NCBI GenBank assembly: GCA_012729055.1
Contig: JAAYDW010000025.1
Span: 1 to 32,091, forward strand
DNA: 32,091 nucleotides
Direction of reading: 5' to 3'
DNA from: Deltaproteobacteria bacterium
GTDB lineage: Bacteria; Desulfobacterota; Syntrophia; Syntrophales; Smithellaceae
Below are positions 7,936 to 16,916 of this stretch, in pieces. Numbering within the stretch: the stretch's first letter is position 1; each line of letters opens with the position of its first letter. A program made the position numbers and the translations under genes. Under the pieces are notes generated by a model. It searched no databases and was not told the DNA's origin. It was given only the letters and a program-made list of their open reading frames with translations.

Positions 7936-8870
7936 AAAATTACGCCGACGCAGATTATCTGCATGCCCGGATTTCTGCCATGAGAAGCCGCCTTCTCACC
8001 GGACGGGATTACGCCGCCCTGGTCCGGGAGCAGGCTCCCGTTTCCGCAGCCGGGGATACGGTCGAAGACCGGGAAAATCTTTTCCGGGAGCAAATCGCCC
8101 CCGTGCTGGCGATCGCCGAGGCGCACGCCCCCTATGCGCCGCTTTTCCTGGCCTTTCTGCGCCTCTACGAAGTGCAAAACGTAAAAACGCTCCTTTTGCA
8201 GGCGGCGGGCGCGACCCCGCCCGGACAGTGGTACGACATCGCCCCCTATGCCGCAGTCGGAAAAGAGCTTCTCCGGGAAAAACTCACTCCGGAAGATTTG
8301 AAAAGCTTTTTTGCCGGAACGTATCTCGCTTCCTGCTTTGAGGGCGCCCCCGCGCCCCGGCGCATGGCGATTCGCCTGGATCTCTGCGCCGCCGCCAATC
8401 TTTACAACGCCGCCTGCCTCCTTGACGGCGAGGCCCGGAAGGAATTTCAGGACACGGTGCTTCGGCGGATCGCCGCGCTTTCCCTGATGTGGTCATCCCG
8501 CCTGAAAGCGTATTACCTCGCGCGCGACGAACAGATTTTGTCCTCGCTGGAAAAATTTCAGGCTCTTTTCGGCAGGCGCGTCAAATCCCGGGTGCGGCTG
8601 CTCGAGGAGGCGCTCGCCCGTTTTGCGGACGAGCGGCAGAAGAGCACGGGACAAAAGCCCTCCGCGATCGACATCGAACGCTATCTGGAGCGGTCCTTCC
8701 ACGCTTGGATTTCTTCCATGTTTCATCGGGACTTCCATTCCCTCTATGGCGTGGTCGCCTACCTGTGGCTTCTTTTTTACCAGATTCAAAACCTGTATCG
8801 CATTCAGGACGGCCGGCGCTTCGGTTTATCCGCCGAGGCTGTGCTCGATGCGCTCTTTTGCGAGGCGTAG
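7932..8870 (+). CDS. atpC: A/V-type ATPase subunit C (d-type central adaptor)
   Basis: A 312-residue soluble, mostly helical protein of the V-ATPase subunit C/d family, the funnel-shaped adaptor that seats the central rotor shaft (D and F) on the proteolipid ring. Recognisable features are the N-terminal YLHARISAMRSRLL segment, FLRLYEVQNVKTLL (family-typical LR..YD..N.K.L) and SLYGVVAYLWLLFYQIQNL near the C-terminus (typical .....Y...KE.EI.NLR). It is somewhat shorter than archaeal homologues. In the common archaeal order C lies between E and F; here it follows the first gene. It starts inside the ATGA overlap with the previous gene. Confidence 0.8.
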   Translation: MKNYADADYLHARISAMRSRLLTGRDYAALVREQAPVSAAGDTVEDRENLFREQIAPVLAIAEAHAPYAPLFLAFLRLYEVQNVKTLLLQAAGATPPGQWYDIAPYAAVGKELLREKLTPEDLKSFFAGTYLASCFEGAPAPRRMAIRLDLCAAANLYNAACLLDGEARKEFQDTVLRRIAALSLMWSSRLKAYYLARDEQILSSLEKFQALFGRRVKSRVRLLEEALARFADERQKSTGQKPSAIDIERYLERSFHAWISSMFHRDFHSLYGVVAYLWLLFYQIQNLYRIQDGRRFGLSAEAVLDALFCEA

Positions 8871-8877
8871 GACAGAG

Positions 8878-10764
8878 ATGTTTATCAAGGCCGACATCCG
8901 GAAAATCACCGTCGCCGTGGAAAAGGAAAGGGCGTCCGAGGTTTACCTCGCGCTGGGCCGGGCGGGCATCGTCCACCTGGCCCGGTTTCTGGAACGCGAC
9001 GCCGCTCTGACGTCGGGGCTCGCCCAGGAGGAGGCGCGCATCCGGGAAATCATCGCTACGACGGATTATGCGCAAAACGCCCTGCAGATCGAGCCGTATG
9101 AAGCCTTCCTTCCCGAGGCGGCGATGAACAAGGAAGCGGATGCGGCGTTTGCCGCGGCGGCCCGAAAGACGCTTGCGCGCGCCCTGCGCCTGCGCGCCCG
9201 CATCGGCCGCGCCGCCGACGCCGTGGCGCGCCGGATCGCCTGCGGCGCGGCCCTGCGCGCGCTGGGGATCGATCCCGGAGTGCTTCAAAAGGCCCGGCTG
9301 GTGAAAACGGTTTTCGGCACGATGGAGGACGAAACAAAGGAGCTGCCCGCACAGAGCCGCTTTCTTTTTGCCCGCTCCGGGCGCTTTGTCTTCGGCCTTG
9401 CGCTTCCGGAAGAGGAGGCGGCGCTCGGCGAGTTTCTCAAGAATTCCGGCTTTGCCGACGCGTCGGCGGACGTCTCGGACCTGCCGCCCGAGCGTCTCGA
9501 GGCCCGGGCGGCAAGTCTCGCGCGGCGCGGCGAGGTTGTTTTGCGCCGCCTGGAGCGCCTGAAAGAGGAAAAAGGGGAGCAGCTCCGGCGCCTGAACAGC
9601 GCCTACCGCGCCTACGAGGAAATGCTCAAGGCCGCCTGCACGTCCCTTCAGTCCGACCGCGCCGTGTTCATTACGGGCTGGATGGATGCGCGCGACAGAG
9701 GCAGGCTTGAGGAAATCCTCCGGGACATTTGCGCCGGCCGCTTCATCATCGCCGAGCGCCGCGACAAGGCCGCGCCGGTCCGCCTGCTGAACATCCCCTG
9801 GCTCAAGCCCTTTGAGCTTCTGGTCCGGACGATGGGCATGCCGTCGGGCGGCGAGATCGATCCCACGCCGCTTACGGCCGTGACCTTCACGCTCATGTTC
9901 GGCCTGATGTTCGGCGATCTGGGGCAGGGGCTCGTGCTGGCCTTGGGCGGCTGGCTCCTAAGAAAGTTCGGCCTGAAAAAAATGAAGGAGGACCTGGTTG
10001 AAGCGGGCGGCATCCTGATGATCTGCGGGTTTTCCGCCGCCGCTTGCGGCCTTCTTTACGGCAGCCTGTTTTCGAGCGAACACCTGATTCCAGCCCTGTG
10101 GTTTCATCCTACCCAAAACATCATGACGCTCTTTGCCGTGACGATTCTGATGGGCGTGGTCTTCATCGCGCTCGGACTGGCCGTCCATATTCTCAACAGC
10201 CTGCTTAACGCCGACTACGTCGAGGCTTTCCTGGAAAAGCGCAGCCTGGCGATCCTGGTCCTGTATGCCGCCGTCATTGTTTTTGCCGTCGATTTCCAGC
10301 GGACAGGCGGGCTGCCCCCGCTGTGGGCGCTTTTTGCCTTTGTCCTTTTTCCCCTGCTCGTCTTTTCGCTGCGCGGGCCGCTCGGCGCTCTTCTCTTTGC
10401 GGCGGAAAAGCCGCACGGCTGGGCGGAGTATATCGTGGAAACGGTCATGGATATCGTCGAAATCGCGCTCGGCCTCTTTGCCAATACGATTTCATTCATC
10501 CGCGTGGGAGCGTTTGCCCTTTCCCATGCGGGCCTCAGCATCGTGACTTACACGCTCGCCGGCATGGCCGATCCGGCGCTTCGGTCCGTGGGCGCAATTC
10601 TCATTGTGATCGCAGGCAACATTTTTATTATCGGCTTTGAAGGGTTGATCTGCGGAATTCAATCCATGCGTCTTGAATACTACGAGTTTTTCAGTAAATT
10701 TTTTCAGGGGGACGGCGTGGCGTTTCGCCCGTTCACCCTGAAGGCAAAAGCAGCGGAGGTGTGA
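8878..10764 (+). CDS. atpI: A/V-type ATPase subunit I (membrane a-subunit)
   Basis: A 628-residue protein. The N-terminal half (to about 310) is soluble and partly coiled-coil, the stator arm that binds the peripheral stalks. The C-terminal half is a bundle of about eight membrane spans forming the ion half-channels. The essential channel arginine is visible in FIRVGAFALSHA (R542), the counterpart of the conserved Arg facing the proteolipid carboxylate. The loop GLMFGDLGQG is a family hallmark. Start ATG 8878 lies seven bases after the previous stop with only a weak GGACAGAG ribosome site; upstream codons in the same frame overlap subunit C and lack family similarity. The stop overlaps the region of the proteolipid ribosome-binding site. 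Confidence 0.93.
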   Translation: MFIKADIRKITVAVEKERASEVYLALGRAGIVHLARFLERDAALTSGLAQEEARIREIIATTDYAQNALQIEPYEAFLPEAAMNKEADAAFAAAARKTLARALRLRARIGRAADAVARRIACGAALRALGIDPGVLQKARLVKTVFGTMEDETKELPAQSRFLFARSGRFVFGLALPEEEAALGEFLKNSGFADASADVSDLPPERLEARAASLARRGEVVLRRLERLKEEKGEQLRRLNSAYRAYEEMLKAACTSLQSDRAVFITGWMDARDRGRLEEILRDICAGRFIIAERRDKAAPVRLLNIPWLKPFELLVRTMGMPSGGEIDPTPLTAVTFTLMFGLMFGDLGQGLVLALGGWLLRKFGLKKMKEDLVEAGGILMICGFSAAACGLLYGSLFSSEHLIPALWFHPTQNIMTLFAVTILMGVVFIALGLAVHILNSLLNADYVEAFLEKRSLAILVLYAAVIVFAVDFQRTGGLPPLWALFAFVLFPLLVFSLRGPLGALLFAAEKPHGWAEYIVETVMDIVEIALGLFANTISFIRVGAFALSHAGLSIVTYTLAGMADPALRSVGAILIVIAGNIFIIGFEGLICGIQSMRLEYYEFFSKFFQGDGVAFRPFTLKAKAAEV

Positions 10765-10766
10765 AG

Positions 10767-11105
10767 ATGACCAAAGACAAGCTGTCGGTGTTGGGGAAAG
10801 CGGCGATCCTCTGCATTCCGGCGTGGCTCGCGGCTCCGGCGGGAATTCTCCTGGCCCAGGGCGCGCCGGCGCAGGCGGGGGCGGGGGCGGACTGGATGGG
10901 GCTCGCCTATGTGGGCGCGGGGCTGGCGGTGGGCATGGCGTGTCTGGCCAGCGGCGTTGCCGTCGCCCGGATCGGCTCGTCGGCGATCGGGGCGGTGAGC
11001 GAGAAACCGGAGCTGATGGGCCGGACGCTGGTCTTTCTGGGCCTGGCGGAAGGAATTGCCATTTACGGGCTCATCATCGCCATCATGATTCTGAATAAGT
11101 TGTAA
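10767..11105 (+). CDS. atpK: A/V-type ATPase subunit K (proteolipid c-ring)
   Basis: A 112-residue proteolipid. Residues 10-40 form an extra N-terminal hydrophobic segment that looks like a signal or additional span. Residues 43-112 are a single helical hairpin, with the ion-binding carboxylate E95 in LGLAEGIAIYG. Sodium-type V-ring subunits carry a Gln in the first helix of the hairpin and Thr/Gln ligands around the second. Here the helix-1 site reads SGVAVAR with no Gln, and E95 is followed by Gly, so proton coupling is more likely (inference). The ATG at 10767 is chosen because GGAGGT ends six bases upstream; a GTG at 10761 overlaps the previous stop. The one-hairpin form implies one carboxylate per two spans and a ring richer in ion sites than the double-hairpin type. 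Confidence 0.88.
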   Translation: MTKDKLSVLGKAAILCIPAWLAAPAGILLAQGAPAQAGAGADWMGLAYVGAGLAVGMACLASGVAVARIGSSAIGAVSEKPELMGRTLVFLGLAEGIAIYGLIIAIMILNKL

Positions 11106-11106
11106 G

Positions 11107-11412
11107 ATGGAAAAGATTTACATGCTCGGGGACATGGATACCGTGAGCGCGTTTCGCCTCTGCGGCGTGGAAGGCGTGGTGGCCGGTCCGGAAGAAGCCG
11201 CCGCCGGGCTCGAAGCGCTCGCCGCCCGGCCGGACGCCGCCATCGTCCTGGTGACGAACCGGCTGGCCCGCCATCTGGAAGAGCGTCTCCTGGAGATCAA
11301 TCTGACGCGGCCGAGCCCGGTGATCATCGAGATCCCGGGCATCGACGACAAGGAAGGCTTCCGCCGGTCGGCCGTCGGCTACATCTCGGAGGCGCTGGGC
11401 ATTTCACTCTAA
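11107..11412 (+). CDS. atpF: A/V-type ATPase subunit F (central shaft regulator)
   Basis: A 101-residue Rossmann-like protein matching the V-ATPase F subunit family: the N-terminal strand MEKIYMLGDMDTVSAFRLCGV (typical .V.GD.D.V.GFRLAG) and PVIIEIPG followed by a charged helix near the C-terminus (typical P.ILEIPS). It binds subunit D in the rotating central shaft and modulates activity in characterised relatives. It begins two bases after the proteolipid stop and ends nine bases before subunit E, in line with a tightly packed operon. Confidence 0.88.
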   Translation: MEKIYMLGDMDTVSAFRLCGVEGVVAGPEEAAAGLEALAARPDAAIVLVTNRLARHLEERLLEINLTRPSPVIIEIPGIDDKEGFRRSAVGYISEALGISL

Positions 11413-11421
11413 GGAGCGGAC

Positions 11422-12048
11422 ATGGACGATACGGTGCTGGAAAAATCCATCCGGGAAGAAGCGGCGCGGCTGATTGCCGCCCTGCGGGAAAAGGAGGCGG
11501 CCGCCATCCGGACGCTGGAAGAGGAGCATGCCGCCCGGCTGGAACAATTCCGGCGGCAGGAGGCGAAAGAGGCTGAGGCGCGCCGGGAGCAGGAACTGGC
11601 CAAGCTCGAAAACCGGGCTGTTCTCGAACGCAAGAAGCTGAGGCTCCGGAGCCTGGAGCGATTTCTCGGCGACATGGTGGCCGGGACGGTCCGGGACGTG
11701 CAGCGCACGGCGGCCTACAAGACATTTTTGCTCGCGTCCGTCCGGAATGCCGCAAAAAGGATTTCCGGCGAGGCCCAAATCCGCGTGAAGCCCGAGGATC
11801 TGGTCTGGCAAGACGAGATTCTTGCCGCCGCCGGCGACCGTACCGCTTCCGTCGCGGCGGACCCGGGAATCGCGTGGGGCGGCTGCCTGGTCCGGGACGC
11901 GGCGGGCGGACGCATATTCAACGTGACGCTGGAGCGGATTTATTTCCGGAAGTCCGCGCTTCTCCGCCGAAAGGCCATGCAGCTTCTGGCGGATCATGCC
12001 CGCGGCAAAGCGCCGGGAACGACGCCGCGGCAAAAGGTGGAGGCGTGA
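11422..12048 (+). CDS. atpE: A/V-type ATPase subunit E (peripheral stalk)
   Basis: A 208-residue protein. The first 85 or so residues are a long coiled coil of alternating acidic and basic residues (LREKEAAAIRTLEEEHAARL), and the rest is a globular domain with GGCLVRDAAGGRIFNVTLE near residue 155, the conserved GG....D..G.I...NT..ER signature of subunit E. It pairs with the G/H subunit of gene 7618 to form the stator and caps subunit B. ATG 11422 has a good AAGGAG site at 11412-11417. The C-terminal tail after about residue 190 is basic and unstructured-looking. Confidence 0.88.
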   Translation: MDDTVLEKSIREEAARLIAALREKEAAAIRTLEEEHAARLEQFRRQEAKEAEARREQELAKLENRAVLERKKLRLRSLERFLGDMVAGTVRDVQRTAAYKTFLLASVRNAAKRISGEAQIRVKPEDLVWQDEILAAAGDRTASVAADPGIAWGGCLVRDAAGGRIFNVTLERIYFRKSALLRRKAMQLLADHARGKAPGTTPRQKVEA

Positions 12049-12050
12049 AG

Positions 12051-13823
12051 ATGGAAGACGTGCTCGCCGGAAAAGTGATCGCCGTCAACGGCCCGATTGT
12101 CCGGGCGCAGGGACTGGGCGGCATCAAGATGTTCGATATCGCCGAGGTCGGCGCCGACCGCCTGATCGGCGAAGTGATCCGGCTTGCGGGCGAGATTGCC
12201 ATCATCCAGGTGTACGAGGACAACACCGGCCTTAAGCCGGGGGACGAAGTGATCTCGTACGGGCGGCCGCTTTCCGTATTGCTCGGTCCGGGCCTGATCG
12301 CCAATATCTACGACGGCATTCAGCGGCCGCTGGTCGGCATATCCGAGGCGTGCGGCAGTTACATCCGCAAGGGCATCAAGCTCTCGCCGCTGGATACGCA
12401 GAAAAAGTGGGATTTCCGGCCGCTGGTGAAAGCCGGCGGCGTCGCCGGCGAGGGAACGCTTCTGGGGGAGGTCCGCGAAAGCCCGCTGGTCATGCACCGG
12501 GTGCTTGTGCCGCCGGGCGTGTCCGGAAAACTGACGAAGCTCGCCCCGGCCGGAGCCTACACGATTGAAGAAGAGATCTTCACCGTGGAGGCGGAAACGG
12601 GAACCTACGCCGGAAGGCTTGCCGCCTACTGGCCGGTGCGCAGGCCGCGCCCCAACCGGAACCGGAAGAAGCCGGTCGTACCGCTCATCACGGGGCAGCG
12701 GATCATCGATACATTTTTCCCCATCGCCCGCGGCGGGACGGCCGCCATCCCCGGCGGCTTCGGCACGGGGAAGACCATGACGCAGCACGCGCTCGCGAAG
12801 TGGTGCAACGCGGACATCATCGTATACATCGGCTGCGGCGAGCGCGGCAACGAGATGACGGATGTTCTGACGGACTTTCCGAAGCTCATCGACGAGCGCA
12901 ACGGCCGGCCGCTGATCGAACGCACCGTGATGATCGCCAACACCTCCAACATGCCGGTGCCCGCCCGCGAGGTCAGCATTTACACCGGCGTGACCATCGC
13001 GGAATATTACCGCGACATGGGCTACAGCGTCGCCGTGATGGCGGATTCCACCTCGCGCTGGGCGGAGGCCCTGCGCGAGCTTGCAAGCCGACTGGGCGAC
13101 ATGCCGGCGGAGGAAGGGTTCCCGCCTTACCTGGCCACGCGGCTGGCCGAGTTTTACGAACGGGCGGGGCTGGTGGAGACGCTCTCGGGCAGCGACGGAG
13201 ACATCACCATCATCGGCGCCGTCTCGCCTCCCGGCGGGGATTTCTCGGAGCCGGTGACCCAGCACACATCGAGGTTCGTGCGCTGTTTCTGGGCGCTGGA
13301 CAAGACGCTGGCCGACGCCCGGCACTACCCGTCGATCAGCTGGATCGAAAGCTATACCGAGTACCTGGCCGATATCGAAGACTGGTGGAAGACGCTGGAC
13401 GCCCGGTGGTTCGACATTCGCAATGAGGCGATGAACATTCTGCTTGAGGACCACCGCCTCGAACAGGTGGTGAAGCTTGTGGGGAGCGACGCCCTGCCGC
13501 CGGCCCAGCAGTACATCCTGCTTTGCGCGGAGACGATCAAGAACGCCTTTTTGCAACAGAACTCCTTCGATCCCGAAGACAAATTCTGCAGCCCGGAAAA
13601 ACAGATCCGGATTTTATCAGGCCTGCTGCTTTTGTACCGCAGGGGGCTCGACCTCGTGCAGAAAGGCGTCGGCGTCAAGCAGATCGCGGCGCTCGATGCG
13701 GTTTCCGGCCTGGTCCGGCTCAAGTCGGAAATTCCGAACCGGGATCTGTCCGGCATCGACGCGCATCTTCAGAGGCTGGAAGAAGCCCTGGCCGCGCTGG
13801 CTGCGGCCCCCACCGGAGGATGA
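12051..13823 (+). CDS. atpA: A/V-type ATPase catalytic subunit A
   Basis: A 590-residue catalytic subunit that binds and hydrolyses (or makes) ATP in the A3B3 head. The P-loop reads GGFGTGKT with K241; the family form is usually GPFGSGKT, so a Pro is Gly here. The catalytic Glu sits in [10 protein letters not shown] (E264). [22 protein letters not shown] and the [13 protein letters not shown] block are typical of subunit A and distinguish it from B. The N-terminal barrel and the non-homologous insertion (about residues 115-190) are present and the length is normal. ATG 12051 is two codons after an in-frame GTG; AGGTGGAGG at 12034-12042 favours the ATG. Subunit B starts one base after its stop. 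Confidence 0.96.
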   Translation: MEDVLAGKVIAVNGPIVRAQGLGGIKMFDIAEVGADRLIGEVIRLAGEIAIIQVYEDNTGLKPGDEVISYGRPLSVLLGPGLIANIYDGIQRPLVGISEACGSYIRKGIKLSPLDTQKKWDFRPLVKAGGVAGEGTLLGEVRESPLVMHRVLVPPGVSGKLTKLAPAGAYTIEEEIFTVEAETGTYAGRLAAYWPVRRPRPNRNRKKPVVPLITGQRIIDTFFPIARGGTAAIPGGFGTGKTMTQHALAKWCNADIIVYIGCGERGNEMTDVLTDFPKLIDERNGRPLIERTVMIANTSNMPVPAREVSIYTGVTIAEYYRDMGYSVAVMADSTSRWAEALRELASRLGDMPAEEGFPPYLATRLAEFYERAGLVETLSGSDGDITIIGAVSPPGGDFSEPVTQHTSRFVRCFWALDKTLADARHYPSISWIESYTEYLADIEDWWKTLDARWFDIRNEAMNILLEDHRLEQVVKLVGSDALPPAQQYILLCAETIKNAFLQQNSFDPEDKFCSPEKQIRILSGLLLLYRRGLDLVQKGVGVKQIAALDAVSGLVRLKSEIPNRDLSGIDAHLQRLEEALAALAAAPTGG

Positions 13824-13824
13824 G

Positions 13825-15216
13825 ATGACGGCAGAAATCGAATACACCAACCTGTCGGGTATTTCCGGCCCGCTGATCTTCGTCGACGGCGTCGCCGGCG
13901 TGGGCTACGGGGACATCGTGGAAATCCGCGACAAGACGGACCGGTTGCGGATCGGCCAGACGCTGGAGATCGATCAGGAGAAGGCCGTCGTCCAGGTGTT
14001 CGAGGGCACGAGCGGGCTTTCCGTGACGGATACCCGGGTGACCTTCGTCGGCCGGGCCCTGGAGATTCCGGTGGACCGCGACATGCTGGGCCGGGTTTTC
14101 GACGGCCTGGGCCGGCCCATCGACGGAGCGCCGCAGGTCGTCACGGATCGGGTGATGAACGTCAACGGCCTGCCGATCAACCCCTGGAGCCGGGAGTATC
14201 CCCGGGACTTCATCCAGACCGGCATTTCCGCGATCGACGGCATGAACACGCTGATCCGCGGGCAGAAGCTGCCGATCTTTTCGGGAAGCGGCATGCCGCA
14301 CAACCGAATTGCCGCCCAGATCGCGAGGCAGGCGCGGATTCTGACGGCGGAGGAGGAGTTCACGGTCATCTTCGCCGCGATGGGCGTCAAGTTCGACGTG
14401 GCGCGGTTTTTCATCGATTCCCTGGAGGAGTCGGGCGTGCTGACCCATTCGGCCATCTTTTTGAGCCTCGCCGATTCGCCCTCCATCGAACGCCTCGTCA
14501 CGCCGCGCACGGCGCTCACGCTCGCGGAGTACCTGGCCTTTGAAGAAGGAATGCACGTGCTGGTCATCCTCACCGACATGACCAACTACTGCGAGGCTCT
14601 CAGGGAGCTTTCCAGTTCGCGCGGCGAGATTCCCTCGCGCAAGGGGTATCCCGGCTATCTCTACAGCGACCTCGCCTCCGTATACGAACGGGCGGGCCGG
14701 CTCAAGGGCGGCCGGGGGTCGATCACGCAGGTGCCGATTCTCACGATGCCGAGCGACGATATTTCCCATCCTGTTCCCGATCTCACCGGCTACATCACCG
14801 AGGGGCAGATCGTCCTGGAGCGGGCGCTCTTCAACAAGGGCATCTATCCGCCCATCGCGGGCCTGCCTTCCCTGTCGCGGCTGATGAAGGACGGCATCGG
14901 CGAAGGCCGCACGCGCAGGGACCACGGCCAGGTGGCGGCCCAGTTGTTCGCTTCCTACGCGAAGGTCAAGCGCATCCGGGCGCTTGCCGCCATCGTGGGG
15001 GAGGAAGAGCTTTCTGAGCTCGACAAGATTTACCTCAAGTTCGGGACCGCGTTTGAGGAAATCTTTTTGCGGCAGGACTACGAGGAAAACCGTTCCATCG
15101 AACAGACGCTGGACATCGGCTGGCGGATGCTGTCGCTGCTTCCGAAAGACGAGCTCTACCGCATCGGCCGAGAAGAGATCCAGCGCTACTACATGCCCGA
15201 GGCGGAGAACACATAA
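13825..15216 (+). CDS. atpB: A/V-type ATPase regulatory subunit B
   Basis: A 463-residue non-catalytic nucleotide-binding subunit that alternates with A in the head. The degenerate P-loop ([18 protein letters not shown], about residues 154-171) is the hallmark separating B from A. Other signatures are [40 protein letters not shown] and [17 protein letters not shown]. It has normal length and no internal anomaly. It starts one base after subunit A, and its TAA shares one base with the ATG of subunit D (TAATG), indicating translational coupling. Confidence 0.96.
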   Translation: MTAEIEYTNLSGISGPLIFVDGVAGVGYGDIVEIRDKTDRLRIGQTLEIDQEKAVVQVFEGTSGLSVTDTRVTFVGRALEIPVDRDMLGRVFDGLGRPIDGAPQVVTDRVMNVNGLPINPWSREYPRDFIQTGISAIDGMNTLIRGQKLPIFSGSGMPHNRIAAQIARQARILTAEEEFTVIFAAMGVKFDVARFFIDSLEESGVLTHSAIFLSLADSPSIERLVTPRTALTLAEYLAFEEGMHVLVILTDMTNYCEALRELSSSRGEIPSRKGYPGYLYSDLASVYERAGRLKGGRGSITQVPILTMPSDDISHPVPDLTGYITEGQIVLERALFNKGIYPPIAGLPSLSRLMKDGIGEGRTRRDHGQVAAQLFASYAKVKRIRALAAIVGEEELSELDKIYLKFGTAFEEIFLRQDYEENRSIEQTLDIGWRMLSLLPKDELYRIGREEIQRYYMPEAENT

Positions 15217-15836
15217 TGCCCGGAATCGAACTGCCCCCGACCAAGTCGTCCCTGCGCCGGCTCAAGGAGGATCTCGCCTTCGCCTACGAAGGGTACGATC
15301 TGCTCAACCAGAAGCGCGAGATTCTGGCCCTGGAGATTGTCCGGAAGATCGACGAGATCCGCCGGACCGAGGCGGACTTTCAGCGGGCGCTCGACGACCT
15401 TTACGACGCTTACCGGGGCGCGGCTGTGGACATCGGGGCCGACGCCGCGGCGCTCGCGAGCTGCGCGGAGCGGAAAAGCTATACGCTCTTGATGGAGGTG
15501 AATAAGTTGATGGGGCTGCGGCTGGTGAACTTCCGCCTGTCTCTGAAAAAGCTCCGCGCGCCGGTCGCCTTTCCCCGGACAAGCGCCTCCTACGACGAGG
15601 CCCGCAACCGGTCGCGGAACGCGCTGGCGCTTTTGGCGCGGTACGCGACCATCACCAAATCCATCATTTTGCTTTCGCGCGAGTTGAAAAAAGTACAGCG
15701 CCGCGTGAACGCCCTGGAGAAGATTTTCATTCCGCAGCATGAAGAGGCGAAGAAATACATCACGGACAGAATCGAGGAGATGGAGCGCGAGGAAGTATTC
15801 GTGAAGAAGCTGATCCGTCAGCGTCAGACCCGGTAA
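15216..15836 (+). CDS. atpD: A/V-type ATPase subunit D (central shaft)
   Basis: A 206-residue protein, with long N- and C-terminal helices that would pack as the antiparallel coiled coil of the rotor. The N-terminal PTKSSLRRLKEDLAFAYEGY (family form PT...L..L...L..A..G..LL..K) and C-terminal KKVQRRVNALEKIFIP (R.V.ALE...IP) are diagnostic. It transmits rotation between the A3B3 head and the C/K ring. It is the last conventional ATPase gene; the following gene starts 44 bases later without a visible terminator between them. Confidence 0.93.
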   Translation: MPGIELPPTKSSLRRLKEDLAFAYEGYDLLNQKREILALEIVRKIDEIRRTEADFQRALDDLYDAYRGAAVDIGADAAALASCAERKSYTLLMEVNKLMGLRLVNFRLSLKKLRAPVAFPRTSASYDEARNRSRNALALLARYATITKSIILLSRELKKVQRRVNALEKIFIPQHEEAKKYITDRIEEMEREEVFVKKLIRQRQTR

Positions 15837-15880
15837 TGTGAAACTTGAGGACCGGCGGACCCCGGAGAAAGGATGCGGAA

Positions 15881-16768
15881 ATGAAGACTTATGCTGCCAA
15901 ATACGTTGAACTGGCGGATCGTTACGCGGAAGACATGGCCAAACGATGGGCGGCCGACGTGCAGAACAACGCCCGGACTCCCACCTATAAGGAACTCAAC
16001 GAGCAGAAAATCCAGAACCAGTGCGTCTGGTTTTACCGGAACTTCAGCAAGATGTTCACGGGCGAGAAAGTCGCCGCGGATGTGGAGGACTATTTCCGGA
16101 ACTATGCCGCCGAAAGCCATGCGCTCGGTATTCCCATGGCCGAAGCAATCTACGCGCTCATCCTGATGCGCCGGCACATCTGGCTCTACGCCGAGTTTCA
16201 GCTCGTCTTCGGTTTCGGCATCGATCAGCAGCAGGCGCTCGACACCTTGAACCGCACGATCCTGCTTTTCGACTACGCCACCTACAGCGTGACGCGGGAA
16301 TACCAGCGGTTGATGAAGGTGGATCAGGCGGAATCGCTGAAGCTCCTCGACATTCTGGAGGCGAACATCGTTGAGATTGCCGGCAACTGGGCGGACTCTG
16401 TGCGCAAGGACAAGCGCACGACGCACTATCACGGCCTGTCCCGGGACAAGCTGGCGCCCCAGGCGATCAAATTTTACAGCCGGTTGAGAAGCCTGCTTCT
16501 GGATACCGACCGGTTCGAAAAGGCCCGCGCCTTTTTCCGGCAGTACGCCGAAACGAGCCGCAGAAACAATATTCCCCTCCACGAGGCCGTTTATGCCTTA
16601 AACGTGATGCGCCGGTTCATGTGGCTGCACGACGGCTTTCAAAAAACCTTCATAAACGGCCTGGCTTACAACCAGGCGGTGGACAGCCTTTTGAGCATGA
16701 TGCTGATGATGGATTACGCGGTGTACGACGTGACCCGGTACTATCAGGAGCGCATGGACGTCCGCTAG
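15881..16768 (+). CDS. Tandem-duplicated RsbRD-like (stressosome N-domain type) protein
   Basis: A 295-residue all-helical protein made of two homologous copies, about residues 10-144 and 158-292. Matching blocks are YFRNYAAESHALGIPMAEAI with FFRQYAETSRRNNIPLHEAV, ALILMRRHIWL with ALNVMRRFMWL, and FDYATYSVTREYQ with MDYAVYDVTRYYQ. The pattern resembles the RsbRD N-terminal domain seen in RsbR-type stress co-antagonists, but no STAS domain is attached. No membrane span or signal is visible. The start is ATG 15881 with AAAGGA upstream; an in-frame TTG at 15845 is less likely. It lies 44 bases after subunit D and just before the strong hairpin at 16773, so it probably belongs to the ATPase transcript. 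A regulatory link to energy status is inference. Confidence 0.75.
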   Translation: MKTYAAKYVELADRYAEDMAKRWAADVQNNARTPTYKELNEQKIQNQCVWFYRNFSKMFTGEKVAADVEDYFRNYAAESHALGIPMAEAIYALILMRRHIWLYAEFQLVFGFGIDQQQALDTLNRTILLFDYATYSVTREYQRLMKVDQAESLKLLDILEANIVEIAGNWADSVRKDKRTTHYHGLSRDKLAPQAIKFYSRLRSLLLDTDRFEKARAFFRQYAETSRRNNIPLHEAVYALNVMRRFMWLHDGFQKTFINGLAYNQAVDSLLSMMLMMDYAVYDVTRYYQERMDVR

Positions 16769-16772
16769 ACGC

Positions 16773-16817
16773 CCAATCCCTCCGGCGCGGGCAAAACGTC
16801 CGCGCCGGAGGGATTGG
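16773..16817 (+). terminator. 18-bp perfect hairpin ending the ATPase operon
   Basis: Arms 16773-16790 and 16800-16817 are perfectly complementary over 18 bases around a nine-base loop (GCAAAACGT). The hairpin starts four bases after the stop of the RsbRD-like gene. No T-run follows, so it may act as a Rho-dependent end or 3' stabiliser rather than a textbook intrinsic terminator. Confidence 0.65.
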
Positions 16818-16857
16818 CGGCGGATCATTGACAAATCGTAAAAATTAAAGCACAAGA

Positions 16858-16890
16858 CCCGACGGCTTTGCCCTGCCGGGCTTTTCGTTT
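16858..16890 (+). terminator. Possible intrinsic terminator
   Basis: An imperfect hairpin (CCCG at 16858-16861 pairing with CGGG, plus inner pairs interrupted by mismatches) is followed by CTTTTCGTTT. It lies between the 18-bp hairpin and the GNAT gene and could be the actual stop for ATPase-operon transcription. Confidence 0.4.
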
Positions 16891-16916
16891 GGCCGAATAA
16901 TAATGAAAGGAAGAGG

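Noticed and set aside
8623-8877. Extended N-terminus for ATPase subunit I
   Set aside because: These codons overlap subunit C in another frame and show no similarity to subunit I, which begins at MFIKADIRKI (8878).
11994-13556. 520-codon antisense open frame opposite ATPase subunit A, and a similar 401-codon frame opposite subunit B (13720-14925)
   Set aside because: Both are complements of strongly conserved ATPase genes with high codon-position GC; no ribosome site or recognisable fold.
16828-16856. TTGACA as a promoter for the GNAT gene
   Set aside because: No -10-like hexamer at 15-19 bases; the region is between two hairpins.
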